Shown: in pieces, positions 56,751 through 64,000 of the stretch
How positions within the stretch are numbered: the first letter of the stretch is position 1
Layout: the number at the start of each line of letters is the position of its first letter
From: an uncultured Prevotellaceae bacterium
Lineage (GTDB): Bacteria; Bacteroidota; Bacteroidia; Bacteroidales; Bacteroidaceae
NCBI GenBank assembly: GCA_902786665.1
Contig: CADADN010000046.1
Location: 35,264 to 99,263, forward strand
DNA: 64,000 nucleotides
Direction of reading: 5' to 3'
Program-made: the position numbers and the translations under genes
The notes under the pieces: model-generated
What the model was told of the DNA's origin: nothing
Databases searched by the model: none
The model's input: the letters and a program-made list of their open reading frames with translations, nothing else

Positions 56751-57887
56751 ATGGATACCATTCAAGTATTAGACAAAAAATTCCGCATTTCAATCCCGGA
56801 ACAGGAGGTGTTGAAACGCGTCGAAGCCGTGGCTGAGCAAATCAACCATGACATGGCGGGAAAAAACCCCATCTTCATTGCTGTCCTCAACGGTTCGTTC
56901 ATCTTTGCTGCCGACCTCATGAGAAGAATCACCATTCCTTGTGAGATATCGTTTGTCAAACTCGCTTCATACCAAGGCACCACCTCCACGGGAAAGGTCA
57001 AGGAGGTGCTGGGCATCAACGAGTCGCTCGCCGGCAGGACGGTCATCATCCTCGAGGACATCGTAGAGACTGGGCTCACCATCAAACGTATGATGGAGAC
57101 ACTCGGAACACGAAACCCGGAGTCAATACACGTATGCACGTTGCTGCTCAAGCCGCAAAGGCTGGAGGTGGACATCGATGTCAAATATGTGGCCTTGCGC
57201 ATACCCAACGACTTCATCTTAGGATACGGTCTCGACTACAACCAACAGGGAAGGGGGTTGAAGGACATCTACACCCTCGTGCCAGAAGAAGAACAAACAC
57301 CAACAAACATAAATATGAGAAACATTGTCATTTTTGGTGCACCCGGTTCGGGAAAAGGCACCCAGAGCGATCTGATCATCGAGAAATATGGACTCAACCA
57401 CATCTCCACGGGCGATGTGTTGAGAGGTGAAATCAAAAACGGCACCGAACTGGGAAAGGTGGCCAAACAGTATATTGACGACGGCATGCTCGTGCCCGAC
57501 ACCCTCATCGTCGACATGCTTGCCAAAGTGTATGACACCTTCGGCGCACAGCACAAGGGCGTCATCTTCGATGGATTCCCACGCACCGTCAACCAGGCCG
57601 AGGAACTCAAGAAGATGCTTGCCGCAAGAGGACACAAGGTGGCTGCCATGGTGGAACTCAGCGTCCCTGAGGACGAACTGATGACGCGACTGCTCAAAAG
57701 AGGACAGGAGAGCGGTAGGAGCGATGACAACGAGGAAACCATCAAGAAACGCCTCAATGTCTACCACGACCAGACATCCCCACTCATCGAATGGTATGAG
57801 AAGGAGGGTATACGCCATCAAATCAATGGACTGGGTGAACTCGACCGCATCTTCGCCGACATCTGCAAAGTGATTGACGAGCTATAG
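56751..57887 (+). CDS. Hypoxanthine phosphoribosyltransferase-adenylate kinase fusion
   Basis: 378 residues in one frame. Residues ~1-178: HPRT with the PRPP loop VIILEDIVETGLTIKRMM, ILNGSFIFAADLMRR-type start and KYVALRIPNDFILGYGLDYNQ. Residues 189-378: adenylate kinase with P-loop IFGAPGSGKGTQSDLI, HISTGDVLRGEI, IFDGFPRTVNQAEEL and a short lid. The join (EEEQTPTNIN) is encoded by an A-rich stretch like a former intergenic spacer, and an ATG at 57315 marks the usual Adk start. Both are purine-salvage enzymes normally on separate chains. Internal initiation could also give free Adk. Confidence 0.9.
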   Translation: MDTIQVLDKKFRISIPEQEVLKRVEAVAEQINHDMAGKNPIFIAVLNGSFIFAADLMRRITIPCEISFVKLASYQGTTSTGKVKEVLGINESLAGRTVIILEDIVETGLTIKRMMETLGTRNPESIHVCTLLLKPQRLEVDIDVKYVALRIPNDFILGYGLDYNQQGRGLKDIYTLVPEEEQTPTNINMRNIVIFGAPGSGKGTQSDLIIEKYGLNHISTGDVLRGEIKNGTELGKVAKQYIDDGMLVPDTLIVDMLAKVYDTFGAQHKGVIFDGFPRTVNQAEELKKMLAARGHKVAAMVELSVPEDELMTRLLKRGQESGRSDDNEETIKKRLNVYHDQTSPLIEWYEKEGIRHQINGLGELDRIFADICKVIDEL

Positions 57888-57904
57888 CATCCCCGGTATT
57901 TTCC

Positions 57905-58010
57905 TCTATCCCTGGAGTTTCTAGGGTTTTCTAGTTGCCCTAGTGCTCCTAGTATTCCTAGAGTTCCTAGTATTCCTAGGGTTTCTAGAGCTTCTAGTGT
58001 TTCTAGTATC
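57905..58010 (+). repeat. Spacer array, 9-bp unit (CTAGTATTC dialect)
   Basis: About eleven units between the HPRT-Adk gene and obg, so probably transcribed. Same dialect as 8740-8832 and 51036-51130. Confidence 0.88.
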
Positions 58011-58023
58011 ATCATAATAAATC

Positions 58024-59190
58024 ATGGAATCCAATTTTGTCGACTATGTGAAAATCTGCTGCCGCTCAGGAAAGGGCGGGCGTGGGTCAATGCACCTGAA
58101 ACATGTGAAATACAACCCCAACGGAGGCCCCGACGGTGGCGACGGAGGGGATGGAGGGAGCGTGTATCTGCGTGGCAACCACAACTACTGGACGCTGCTC
58201 CACTTGAAATACCAGCGGCACATCTTCGCACAGCATGGGGGGAACGGCGGAAAGGACAAATGCCACGGCACCAAGGGAAAGGACGAATACATCGACGTCC
58301 CCTGCGGCACCGTGGTGTATAATGCCGAGACGGGGAAGTTTGTCTGCGACATCTCCTACGACGGACAGGTGGTTTGTCTCCTCAAGGGGGGTAGGGGAGG
58401 ACTTGGCAATTTCCAGTTCCGATCGCCCACCAACCAGGCTCCTCGCTACGCACAACCAGGGGAACCCATGCAGGAGATGACGGTCATCATGGAACTCAAG
58501 CTCCTCGCCGACGTGGGACTGGTGGGGTTCCCCAATGCAGGAAAGTCGACACTGCTCTCCTCGCTCTCCAGTGCCAAACCGAAGATTGCCAACTACCCTT
58601 TCACCACGCTCGAACCATCCTTGGGCATTGTAGGATACCATGACAAACAGTCGTTTGTCATGGCCGACATACCGGGCATCATCGAAGGTGCCAGTGAGGG
58701 AAAGGGTCTGGGACTGAGGTTCCTCAGGCATATCGAGCGCAACTCCCTCCTCCTCTTCATGGTGCCAGGCGACACCGATGACATCAAGCACGAATACGAG
58801 GTGTTGCTGGGGGAATTGGAGAAGTTCAATCCCGAGATGTTGGACAAGCATCGTGTGCTGGCCGTCACCAAGAGCGACCTGTTGGATGAGGAGTTGATTG
58901 AGATGCTGCGAGAGACGCTGCCCACCGACGTGCAGACCGTTTTCATCTCTGCGGTCACCGGTTATGGCTTGGAGGAACTCAAGAACGTGTTGTGGAAGGA
59001 ACTCAATAGTGAGAGCAACAAGTTGCAGACCATCACGGCGGAGGACACCCTCGTGCATCGAGACAAGGACATGAGTCGTTTCCAAATAGAAATGGAGGCA
59101 GAAGGAGAGAATGTCGACATTTTCATGGTAGACGCCGACGAGGTGGAAGACCTTGACGACTTCGAATACGAGGAGGAAGAACGGCCATGA
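58024..59190 (+). CDS. obg: GTPase Obg
   Basis: 388 residues. Ribosome-associated GTPase in 50S assembly and growth control. Seen: the glycine-rich Obg fold ([57 protein letters not shown]), G1 [11 protein letters not shown]3 [10 protein letters not shown]4 TKSD and G5 SAV. The C-terminal ~60 residues are very acidic ([15 protein letters not shown]) in place of a longer Obg C-domain. Its end overlaps the next gene by four bases. Confidence 0.97.
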   Translation: MESNFVDYVKICCRSGKGGRGSMHLKHVKYNPNGGPDGGDGGDGGSVYLRGNHNYWTLLHLKYQRHIFAQHGGNGGKDKCHGTKGKDEYIDVPCGTVVYNAETGKFVCDISYDGQVVCLLKGGRGGLGNFQFRSPTNQAPRYAQPGEPMQEMTVIMELKLLADVGLVGFPNAGKSTLLSSLSSAKPKIANYPFTTLEPSLGIVGYHDKQSFVMADIPGIIEGASEGKGLGLRFLRHIERNSLLLFMVPGDTDDIKHEYEVLLGELEKFNPEMLDKHRVLAVTKSDLLDEELIEMLRETLPTDVQTVFISAVTGYGLEELKNVLWKELNSESNKLQTITAEDTLVHRDKDMSRFQIEMEAEGENVDIFMVDADEVEDLDDFEYEEEERP

Positions 59191-59978
59191 CGACGCCCGT
59201 CTTGCTCGAATATGACATGGCGGCGGGGGTCAGGGCCTTCAGCACCACCCGCAAGGGGGGATGCAGCCAAGGGAACTATGCAGCGTTCAACATCAACTAT
59301 TATTGTGGCGACAAGCGGGAGTGCATAGAGGCCAACCGCTTGTCACTATGCCATTTGTTGGGTATTGGAATGGACAGGCTGGTCTATCCCCACCAGGTGC
59401 ACGACGTGGAGGTGAGGGTGGTCGACGAGGCCTTCCTCGCCCTTGACATGCACCAGCGTGCCTCGGCCCTCGAAGGGGTGGATGCCGTGATGACCCATCT
59501 CCCGGGTGTCTGCATCGGTGTCTCCACTGCCGATTGCATACCCGTGCTGCTATATGATATGGAGCACCACGCCGGATGTGCCATACATGCCGGATGGAGG
59601 GGGACGGTCAAACGCATCGTAGCCAAGGCTGTGAAAAAAATGGCAGACACGTTTGGCACACAACCCGCCATGCTCAAGGCGGTCATCGGGCCAGGCATAT
59701 CGTTGGAGCATTTCGAGGTGGGCGACGAAGTGTATGAGGCGTTCCGCGGGGCGGGATTCGACATGGCTGCCGTGGCAAGGCGTTACGACAAATGGCACAT
59801 CGACTTATGGGAAGTCAACAGGCTTCTCCTTGTGGAAGGCGGTGTTTGCCCCGACAACATAAAAACAGCCGGCGTATGCACTTATGCACACGCCGACCGG
59901 TTCTTCTCCGCACGGAGACTAGGCATTGACTCCGGAAGGATTTTCAGCGGAATAATGCTGGATGCAGAGATGGCGTGA
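59187..59978 (+). CDS. pgeF: Laccase-domain purine nucleoside phosphorylase / polyphenol oxidase (YfiH family)
   Basis: 263 residues. Family motifs: [47 protein letters not shown] (Cys), [14 protein letters not shown] (His), and [16 protein letters not shown]. YfiH proteins remove wrongly inserted Ser from peptidoglycan precursors (PgeF) and in other studies cleave adenosine; the choice is from the literature, not from the sequence. Translationally coupled to obg. Confidence 0.93.
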   Translation: MTTPVLLEYDMAAGVRAFSTTRKGGCSQGNYAAFNINYYCGDKRECIEANRLSLCHLLGIGMDRLVYPHQVHDVEVRVVDEAFLALDMHQRASALEGVDAVMTHLPGVCIGVSTADCIPVLLYDMEHHAGCAIHAGWRGTVKRIVAKAVKKMADTFGTQPAMLKAVIGPGISLEHFEVGDEVYEAFRGAGFDMAAVARRYDKWHIDLWEVNRLLLVEGGVCPDNIKTAGVCTYAHADRFFSARRLGIDSGRIFSGIMLDAEMA

Positions 59979-59984
59979 TGTAGT

Positions 59985-60016
59985 CATTCCGTTATTCCGT
60001 TATTCCGTTATTCCGA
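59985..60016. repeat. 8-bp array (TTATTCCG dialect)
   Basis: Four units, complementary to the 17957-18056 array, between the convergent pgeF and the small basic-protein gene. Confidence 0.8.
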
Positions 60017-60028
60017 AAAGACTTCCGT

Positions 60029-60232
60029 CTATTTCTTTCTTCTATTTGCCCTTTGCTCGCGATATTTTGCTTTCTGTCTGGCACTTCCGCTGCCGTGGGC
60101 GCCGGTGACATAGCCTTTCTTCTTGGCCTTGGTCTTCACCTTGTCGCGCTTGGAGTCGTCAGACTCCTTGGCGCCTCTGCCCCAAACGAGGCCTCCTTGG
60201 ATGATGGCGTCGATGTCGTCTCCTTTGCTCAT
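60029..60232 (-). CDS. Small basic protein of unknown function
   Basis: 67 residues from ATG 60232. Starts MSKGDDIDAIIQGGLVWGRG and ends in a Lys/Arg-rich tail (QKAKYREQRANRRKK); the middle is KRDKVKTKAKKKGYVTGAHG. Net charge is strongly positive, so it may bind nucleic acid or ribosomes, but I recognise no family. It starts 11 bp after the AICAR transformylase stop on the same strand, so it is co-transcribed with it. A much longer frame overlapping that gene exists but is rejected. Confidence 0.75.
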   Translation of the reverse strand: MSKGDDIDAIIQGGLVWGRGAKESDDSKRDKVKTKAKKKGYVTGAHGSGSARQKAKYREQRANRRKK

Positions 60233-60243
60233 GGCTGATGGTG

Positions 60244-61425
60244 TTAATGGTGGAACAGTCGCACACCGGTGAAGGCCATGGCGATGCCATACTTGTCGCA
60301 GGTGGCGATGACATGGTCGTCGCGCACAGAACCTCCCGCTTGGGCAATGTATTTCACACCACTCTTGTGGGCACGCTCGATGTTGTCGCCGAAGGGGAAG
60401 AAGGCGTCGCTGCCAAGGGCGACCTCCGTGTTCTTGGAAATCCATTCCTTCTTCTCCTCCATGGTGAGCACGGAGGGACGCTCGGTGAAGAACTGCTGCC
60501 AGGTGCCTTCGGCCAATACGTCGTCGTGGTCCTCGCTGATGTAGACGTCGATGGTGTTGTCGCGGTCGGCACGGCGGATGCCCGGGATGAAGGGGAGGCC
60601 CATCACCTTCGGGTGCTGGCGCAGCCACCAGATGTCGGCCTTGTTGCCGGCAAGGCGTGTGCAGTGGATGCGGCTCTGCTGACCGGCGCCGATGCCGATG
60701 GCCTGACCGTCCTTCACGTAGCAGACACTGTTGCTCTGCGTGTATTTCAGCGTGATGAGTGCGATGACGAGGTCGCGACGGGCTTCTTCGGAAAAGGTCT
60801 TGTTCTCCGTGGGAATGTTGGCGAAGAGGGCATCGTCGTCAAGACGGATTTCGTTGCGTCCTTGTTCGAAAGTGATGCCGAAGACTTGTTTGCGCTCCAC
60901 GGGAGCCGGCGTATAGTCAGGGTCGATTTGGATGACGTTGTAGGTGCCTTTGCGCTTCGCCTTCAGGATGTCGAGGGCCTCGTCGGTGTAGCCGGGAGCT
61001 ATCACGCCGTCGGACACCTCGCGCTTCAGCAGCAGGGCGGTTTGTGCGTCACAGGTGTCGCTCAATGCCACGAAGTCGCCGTAGCTGCTCATGCGGTCGG
61101 CGCCTCTCGCACGGGCGTAGGCACTGGCGATGGGTGACAATTCGCCTTCGATGCCATCTACGAAATATATCTTTTTCAGCGTGTCGCTGAGGGGAAGTCC
61201 CACTGCAGCGCCGGCAGGTGAGACGTGCTTGAAACTGGCGGCGGAGGCCAGGCCGGTGGCGGCCTTCAGCTCCTTTACCAATTGCCAACTGTTCAGGGCG
61301 TCAAGGAAATTGATGTAGCCGGGGCGCCCGTTGAGCACCTCCAAGGGCAACTCACCTTCCTCCATGAAGATGCGGGAAGGCTTCTGGTTGGGGTTGCAAC
61401 CGTATTTCAATGCCAATTCTTTCAT
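60244..61425 (-). CDS. Stand-alone AICAR formyltransferase (PurH C-terminal type)
   Basis: 393 residues. Adds the last carbon of the purine ring using formyl-tetrahydrofolate. The transformylase region of PurH is recognisable: LKYGCNPNQKPSRIF, SAASFKHVSPAGAAVGLPLSD, SDGVIAPGYTDEAL, YTQSNSVCYVKDGQAIGIGAGQQSRIHCTRLAG and SDAFFPFGDNIERAHKSGVKYIAQAGGSVRDDHVI. The N-terminal IMP cyclohydrolase domain of ordinary PurH (about 200 residues) is absent, so a separate cyclohydrolase or a full PurH is needed elsewhere. Confidence 0.93.
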   Translation of the reverse strand: MKELALKYGCNPNQKPSRIFMEEGELPLEVLNGRPGYINFLDALNSWQLVKELKAATGLASAASFKHVSPAGAAVGLPLSDTLKKIYFVDGIEGELSPIASAYARARGADRMSSYGDFVALSDTCDAQTALLLKREVSDGVIAPGYTDEALDILKAKRKGTYNVIQIDPDYTPAPVERKQVFGITFEQGRNEIRLDDDALFANIPTENKTFSEEARRDLVIALITLKYTQSNSVCYVKDGQAIGIGAGQQSRIHCTRLAGNKADIWWLRQHPKVMGLPFIPGIRRADRDNTIDVYISEDHDDVLAEGTWQQFFTERPSVLTMEEKKEWISKNTEVALGSDAFFPFGDNIERAHKSGVKYIAQAGGSVRDDHVIATCDKYGIAMAFTGVRLFHH

Positions 61426-61458
61426 CGTGTATGTCGTGTTTGGTGATTTGTTTCAACG

Positions 61459-61489
61459 AAAAAAGAGGCTTCATCACATGAAACCTCTT
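61459..61489 (-). terminator. Terminator of rplS
   Basis: 12-bp stem on the minus strand (61463-61474 with 61478-61489, one G-U), 3-nt loop, T-run at 61459-61464. It sits between rplS and the AICAR gene on the same strand. Confidence 0.88.
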
Positions 61490-61500
61490 GTTTCTCTTTT

Positions 61501-61893
61501 TTAGGATTGTGCTTTCGGAGCAGTCCACTTCTCCTTGATGCGTGCTTTCTTGCCCGTCAGCCCACGGAGGTAATACAACTTCGCGCGGCGTACCTTGCCT
61601 CGCTTGTTCACCTCGATGCTGTCGATGTTGGGCGACTCGATTGGGAAAATACGCTCCACACCCACGGTGCCAGACATCTTGCGCACAGTGAAGCGCTTCT
61701 TCTCACCATGGCCGGAAATGCGGATGACCACACCGCGATAGAGCTGGATACGCTCCTTGCTGCCCTCGATGATCTTATAGGCTACGGTGATGGTGTCGCC
61801 AGGGTGGAACTCGTCGAATTTCTTGCCGGCGGCCTTGGCCTGCTCGGCTACGTTCGTTGCAAATGCTTGTTCAGCAACTTTGATTAAATCCAT
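61501..61893 (-). CDS. rplS: 50S ribosomal protein L19
   Basis: 130 residues. [88 protein letters not shown] are the classic L19 motifs. Bridges the two subunits near the 30S interface. Own terminator and probable promoter, so a single-gene unit. Confidence 0.98.
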   Translation of the reverse strand: MDLIKVAEQAFATNVAEQAKAAGKKFDEFHPGDTITVAYKIIEGSKERIQLYRGVVIRISGHGEKKRFTVRKMSGTVGVERIFPIESPNIDSIEVNKRGKVRRAKLYYLRGLTGKKARIKEKWTAPKAQS

Positions 61894-61980
61894 TGTGATA
61901 AATGATTTTTGTTGGTTGTCATCCTACGCAACATAACTAGGCTACTCTTCTTCCTGTCATCGGTTACGTAAAAAGCGGTG

Positions 61981-61988
61981 CAAAGGTA
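61981..61988 (-). promoter_or_regulatory. Probable -7 element of rplS
   Basis: Minus-strand TACCTTTG, giving a leader of about 80 nt before the rplS ATG at 61893. No -33 match at normal spacing; ribosomal-protein leaders often carry regulation, but I see no defined structure here. Confidence 0.5.
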
Positions 61989-62112
61989 AGCATAATTTTT
62001 GAAAAAATGCATCTAAATGATGAAAAATCAAATCGTAACCTTCTTTTTCTTCATGAAAATGTGCCTAAAATGGTGAAAAATGCTTAACTTCGCCGAAAAC
62101 TAACACCGTTTT

Positions 62113-62883
62113 ATGCGAAACAAACATTTGATTATCGGCACCGTGATGCTCATGACCTTGCTTTCTGCATGCGTCACGCATTACCATGTCACTGGCGTCA
62201 CACGCACGAGAATCCTCATCGATGAATCCTATGACAAACCTCTGCCGCAGCAGGTGGCGGATTTCATGCAACCTTACAATCAGCAGGTGGATCAAATCTT
62301 CTCTCCTGTCATCGGGACGGCGAAGAAAGACCTTGTCCCTGACAGACCGGAAAGTCCTCTGGGGAACCTGATGGCCGACATCATGGTGTGGGCGGCGAAA
62401 GACTTTGGGGAGCAGCCTGACTTCGGTGTGTACAACAAGGGCGGCCTCAGGGCTTCCATCGCCAAAGGTGACATCACCATCGGCGATGCAACCGATGTGG
62501 CGCCCTTTGAGAACAGGATATGCTTCCTCACCCTTTCGGGAGACAAAGTGCTCGAACTGATGCAGCAGATTGTCTACAGGGGTGGGGAACCTGTCAGCAA
62601 GGAGGTGAAAATCTTTGCCACCAAGGACAAACAGCTCAAACGTGTCACCATCAAAGGGAAGGACGTCGACCCCAAGGCTTCCTATCGCGTGGCCACCGTC
62701 GACTACATAGCCCATGGCAACGACCAGTTGTCTGCTTTCAAGGACGGCACGCAGAAAAGAGAGTTCACCGATGAGGAGAGTCTCACCCGGTCGCTTCTCA
62801 TCAAATATGCCAAGGAGATGACCGCACAAGGGAAGGCCGTCGATGGTGAAGTGGAAGGACGTTACATCATTGTGGAGGAATAA
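62113..62883 (+). CDS. 5'-nucleotidase C-terminal domain as a separate lipoprotein
   Basis: 256 residues. Lipobox MLMTLLSAC at ~residue 20. The rest is the nucleoside-binding C-terminal domain of UshA-type 5'-nucleotidases: ESPLGNLMADIM, DFGVYNKGGLRASIAKGDITIGDATDVAPFENRICFLTLSGDKVLELM, and YRVATVDYIAHGNDQLSAF. No metallophosphatase domain is present; that is encoded by the next gene four bases downstream. Together they make up one UshA-like enzyme in swapped order. Confidence 0.92.
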   Translation: MRNKHLIIGTVMLMTLLSACVTHYHVTGVTRTRILIDESYDKPLPQQVADFMQPYNQQVDQIFSPVIGTAKKDLVPDRPESPLGNLMADIMVWAAKDFGEQPDFGVYNKGGLRASIAKGDITIGDATDVAPFENRICFLTLSGDKVLELMQQIVYRGGEPVSKEVKIFATKDKQLKRVTIKGKDVDPKASYRVATVDYIAHGNDQLSAFKDGTQKREFTDEESLTRSLLIKYAKEMTAQGKAVDGEVEGRYIIVEE

Positions 62884-62887
62884 GATC

Positions 62888-63730
62888 ATGAGAACAAGGA
62901 TGTTTTTCATCATAGCAGTTTGCATTTTCGCCGCGTCCGGTGTGTTGGCGCAAGGAAAGCGACTCGTCGTGTTGCACACCAACGATGCGCATAGCACCAT
63001 CATGCCGCTCAATCCCAACCTTCAAGACAAGGAACTGGCGGGCAGGGGTGGGTTTATCAGAAGGTTGGAATTCCTCCAGCAGCAGCGTAAGGAAAATCCC
63101 TACCTGCTCTATTTCGACAGTGGGGACTTCTTTCAGGGGTCTCCTTACTTCACCTTGTTCAAGGGTGACGTGGAGGTGGGACTGATGAACATGATGGGCA
63201 TCGATGCCGCCACCATCGGAAACCATGAGTTCGACTATGGTATGGACAACATGGCGCGCGTCTTCAAGATGGCCAACTTCCCCATCGTCTGTGCCAATTA
63301 CGACTTCACGGGAACGCCTTTGGAAGGGGTGGTCAAACCTTATGTCATCATCAAGAGAAACGGTGTGAAGATAGGGGTGTTCGGTCTTTCTCCACAACCC
63401 GAAGGACTGGTGGAAAAGCGTAATTACCCGGGGATGACCTTCCTCGACCCGGTGAAGAAAGCCCTTGAGGTGGCCACGCTGCTGAAGAAAAAGAAGAAGT
63501 GCGACATGGTCATTTGCATCTCGCATCTTGGATGGAACACCGACCAGGATGACGATATCGAAATGATACAATCTTCCAGATACATCGACCTCGTGCTCGG
63601 TGGGCATACCCACACCTATTTCGAGGAGCTCAAATTCGTGAAGGACCTCGACGGACATGACGTCGCGGTGGACCAGAATGGGAAACATGCCATCTGGGTT
63701 GGAAAAATGGTCGTCGAATTGAGCAAATAA
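62888..63730 (+). CDS. 5'-nucleotidase N-terminal metallophosphatase domain as a separate secreted protein
   Basis: 280 residues from ATG 62888. Signal peptide 1-20 (MFFIIAVCIFAASGVLAQ). Metallophosphatase motifs: VVLHTNDAHSTI (DxH), YFDSGDFFQGSP, IGNHEFDYG, ISHLGWNTDQD and LVLGGHTHTYFEE. It ends at the length of the catalytic domain; the partner C-terminal domain is the preceding gene. Presumed to act on extracellular nucleotides. Confidence 0.93.
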   Translation: MRTRMFFIIAVCIFAASGVLAQGKRLVVLHTNDAHSTIMPLNPNLQDKELAGRGGFIRRLEFLQQQRKENPYLLYFDSGDFFQGSPYFTLFKGDVEVGLMNMMGIDAATIGNHEFDYGMDNMARVFKMANFPIVCANYDFTGTPLEGVVKPYVIIKRNGVKIGVFGLSPQPEGLVEKRNYPGMTFLDPVKKALEVATLLKKKKKCDMVICISHLGWNTDQDDDIEMIQSSRYIDLVLGGHTHTYFEELKFVKDLDGHDVAVDQNGKHAIWVGKMVVELSK

Positions 63731-63870
63731 TAGTAGTCCCGAATTAGAGAATCTTAAGTTTCTGAAGTAAAAATGCCTTACAAAATTAGGATTTATCTTG
63801 TATGACAACTGGTTGTGAAGTGAAGCCCGAAGGGCTGGGACGACCACAGGCAGGTGGTGGAGCGAAGCGT

Positions 63871-64000
63871 AACCCCTGCTTGACGGTGATATGAAATCAA
63901 TAACCCCGAAGGGGTGACAGAGCAACGATATGACGTGTATGAAGTTGTCATTCTGCCACCCCTTCGGGGTTGTTGTTCACACCATGCTTTTAGCAGGGGT
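63871..64000. repeat. Nested long inverted repeat at the right edge
   Basis: Outer arms ACCCCTGCT (63872-63880) and AGCAGGGGT (63992-64000); inner arms AACCCCGAAGGGGTG (63902-63916) and CACCCCTTCGGGGTT (63957-63971), each itself palindromic; between them CAGA/TCTG and AAC/GTT can also pair. 63731-63870 shows no gene; a CCCGAAGGGCTGGG stretch near 63827 may belong to the same element, which may run past the window. Confidence 0.75.

Noticed and set aside
60233-60628. Long N-terminal extension of the small basic protein
   Set aside because: It is out-of-frame shadow of the AICAR formyltransferase gene with Arg/His/Pro-rich nonsense.

Overview
The window looks like the chromosome of a Bacteroidales member, most likely Prevotellaceae. 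The evidence is: promoters of the Bacteroidetes type (-33 TTTG, about 19-20 bp, -7 TAnnTTTG) before many genes; almost no Shine-Dalgarno sequences; secreted proteins ending in a GVYIxNxKKVxxK tail; a DAHP synthase fused to chorismate mutase; a SecDF-type fusion; and the SpoIIM/DUF4129/DUF4350/MoxR/DUF58 cluster. Genes are core metabolism and housekeeping. I see no phage, IS, CRISPR array or resistance island.

Layout. 1-7.6 kb: end of secDF, a small dockerin-like secreted protein, dapB, lepB, then an N-degron set (aat, clpS, clpA). 7.7-14 kb (minus): an esterase-nucleotidase fusion, then a chain ffh, folD, a TPR protein and a four-subunit 2-oxoacid:ferredoxin oxidoreductase. 14-17 kb (minus): a secreted endonuclease-like protein and a secreted protein followed by a small peptide. 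17-21.4 kb (minus): a Phe/Tyr operon (pheA, aminotransferase, DAHP synthase-chorismate mutase, tyrA) headed by a Phe/Tyr-rich leader peptide with competing hairpins. 21.8-28 kb: secreted and TPR proteins, KdgF-like cupin, acyl-CoA synthetase, RF2, a 47-residue membrane protein, CYTH and VanZ proteins. 28-39 kb: two tandem SNF-type transporters, a helix-hairpin-helix protein, four tRNAs (three with odd features), CapA, an FGE-like protein and a receiver-receiver-ATP-grasp protein. 39-46.6 kb: the RDD / SpoIIM / DUF4129 / DUF4350 / MoxR / DUF58 envelope cluster from interlocked divergent promoters. 47-54.5 kb: a large secreted protein with a second small peptide, aquaporin, fructose-bisphosphate aldolase, CE6-like esterase. 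55-64 kb: NAD(P)HX repair, an HPRT-adenylate kinase fusion, obg, pgeF, AICAR transformylase, rplS and a split 5'-nucleotidase.

The spacers are unusual. Most long ones, including spacers inside operons, are filled with degenerate tandem arrays of 7-11 bp units, each locus in one of a few sequence 'dialects'. In two places the array runs into coding sequence. There are also an ~80-bp structured repeat (five copies), a MITE-like ~190-bp element with terminal inverted repeats, and a nested palindrome at the right end. Three spacers carry near-identical small-RNA units: a CRP/FNR-like 16-bp palindrome, a promoter about 68 bp downstream, an invariant core, and an intrinsic terminator.

Strongest leads: the Phe/Tyr attenuator, the three regulated small-RNA units, the two 'secreted protein plus small SxW(D/E) peptide' modules, and the aberrant tRNAs. 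All positions were read by eye; no alignment, folding or database search was run.
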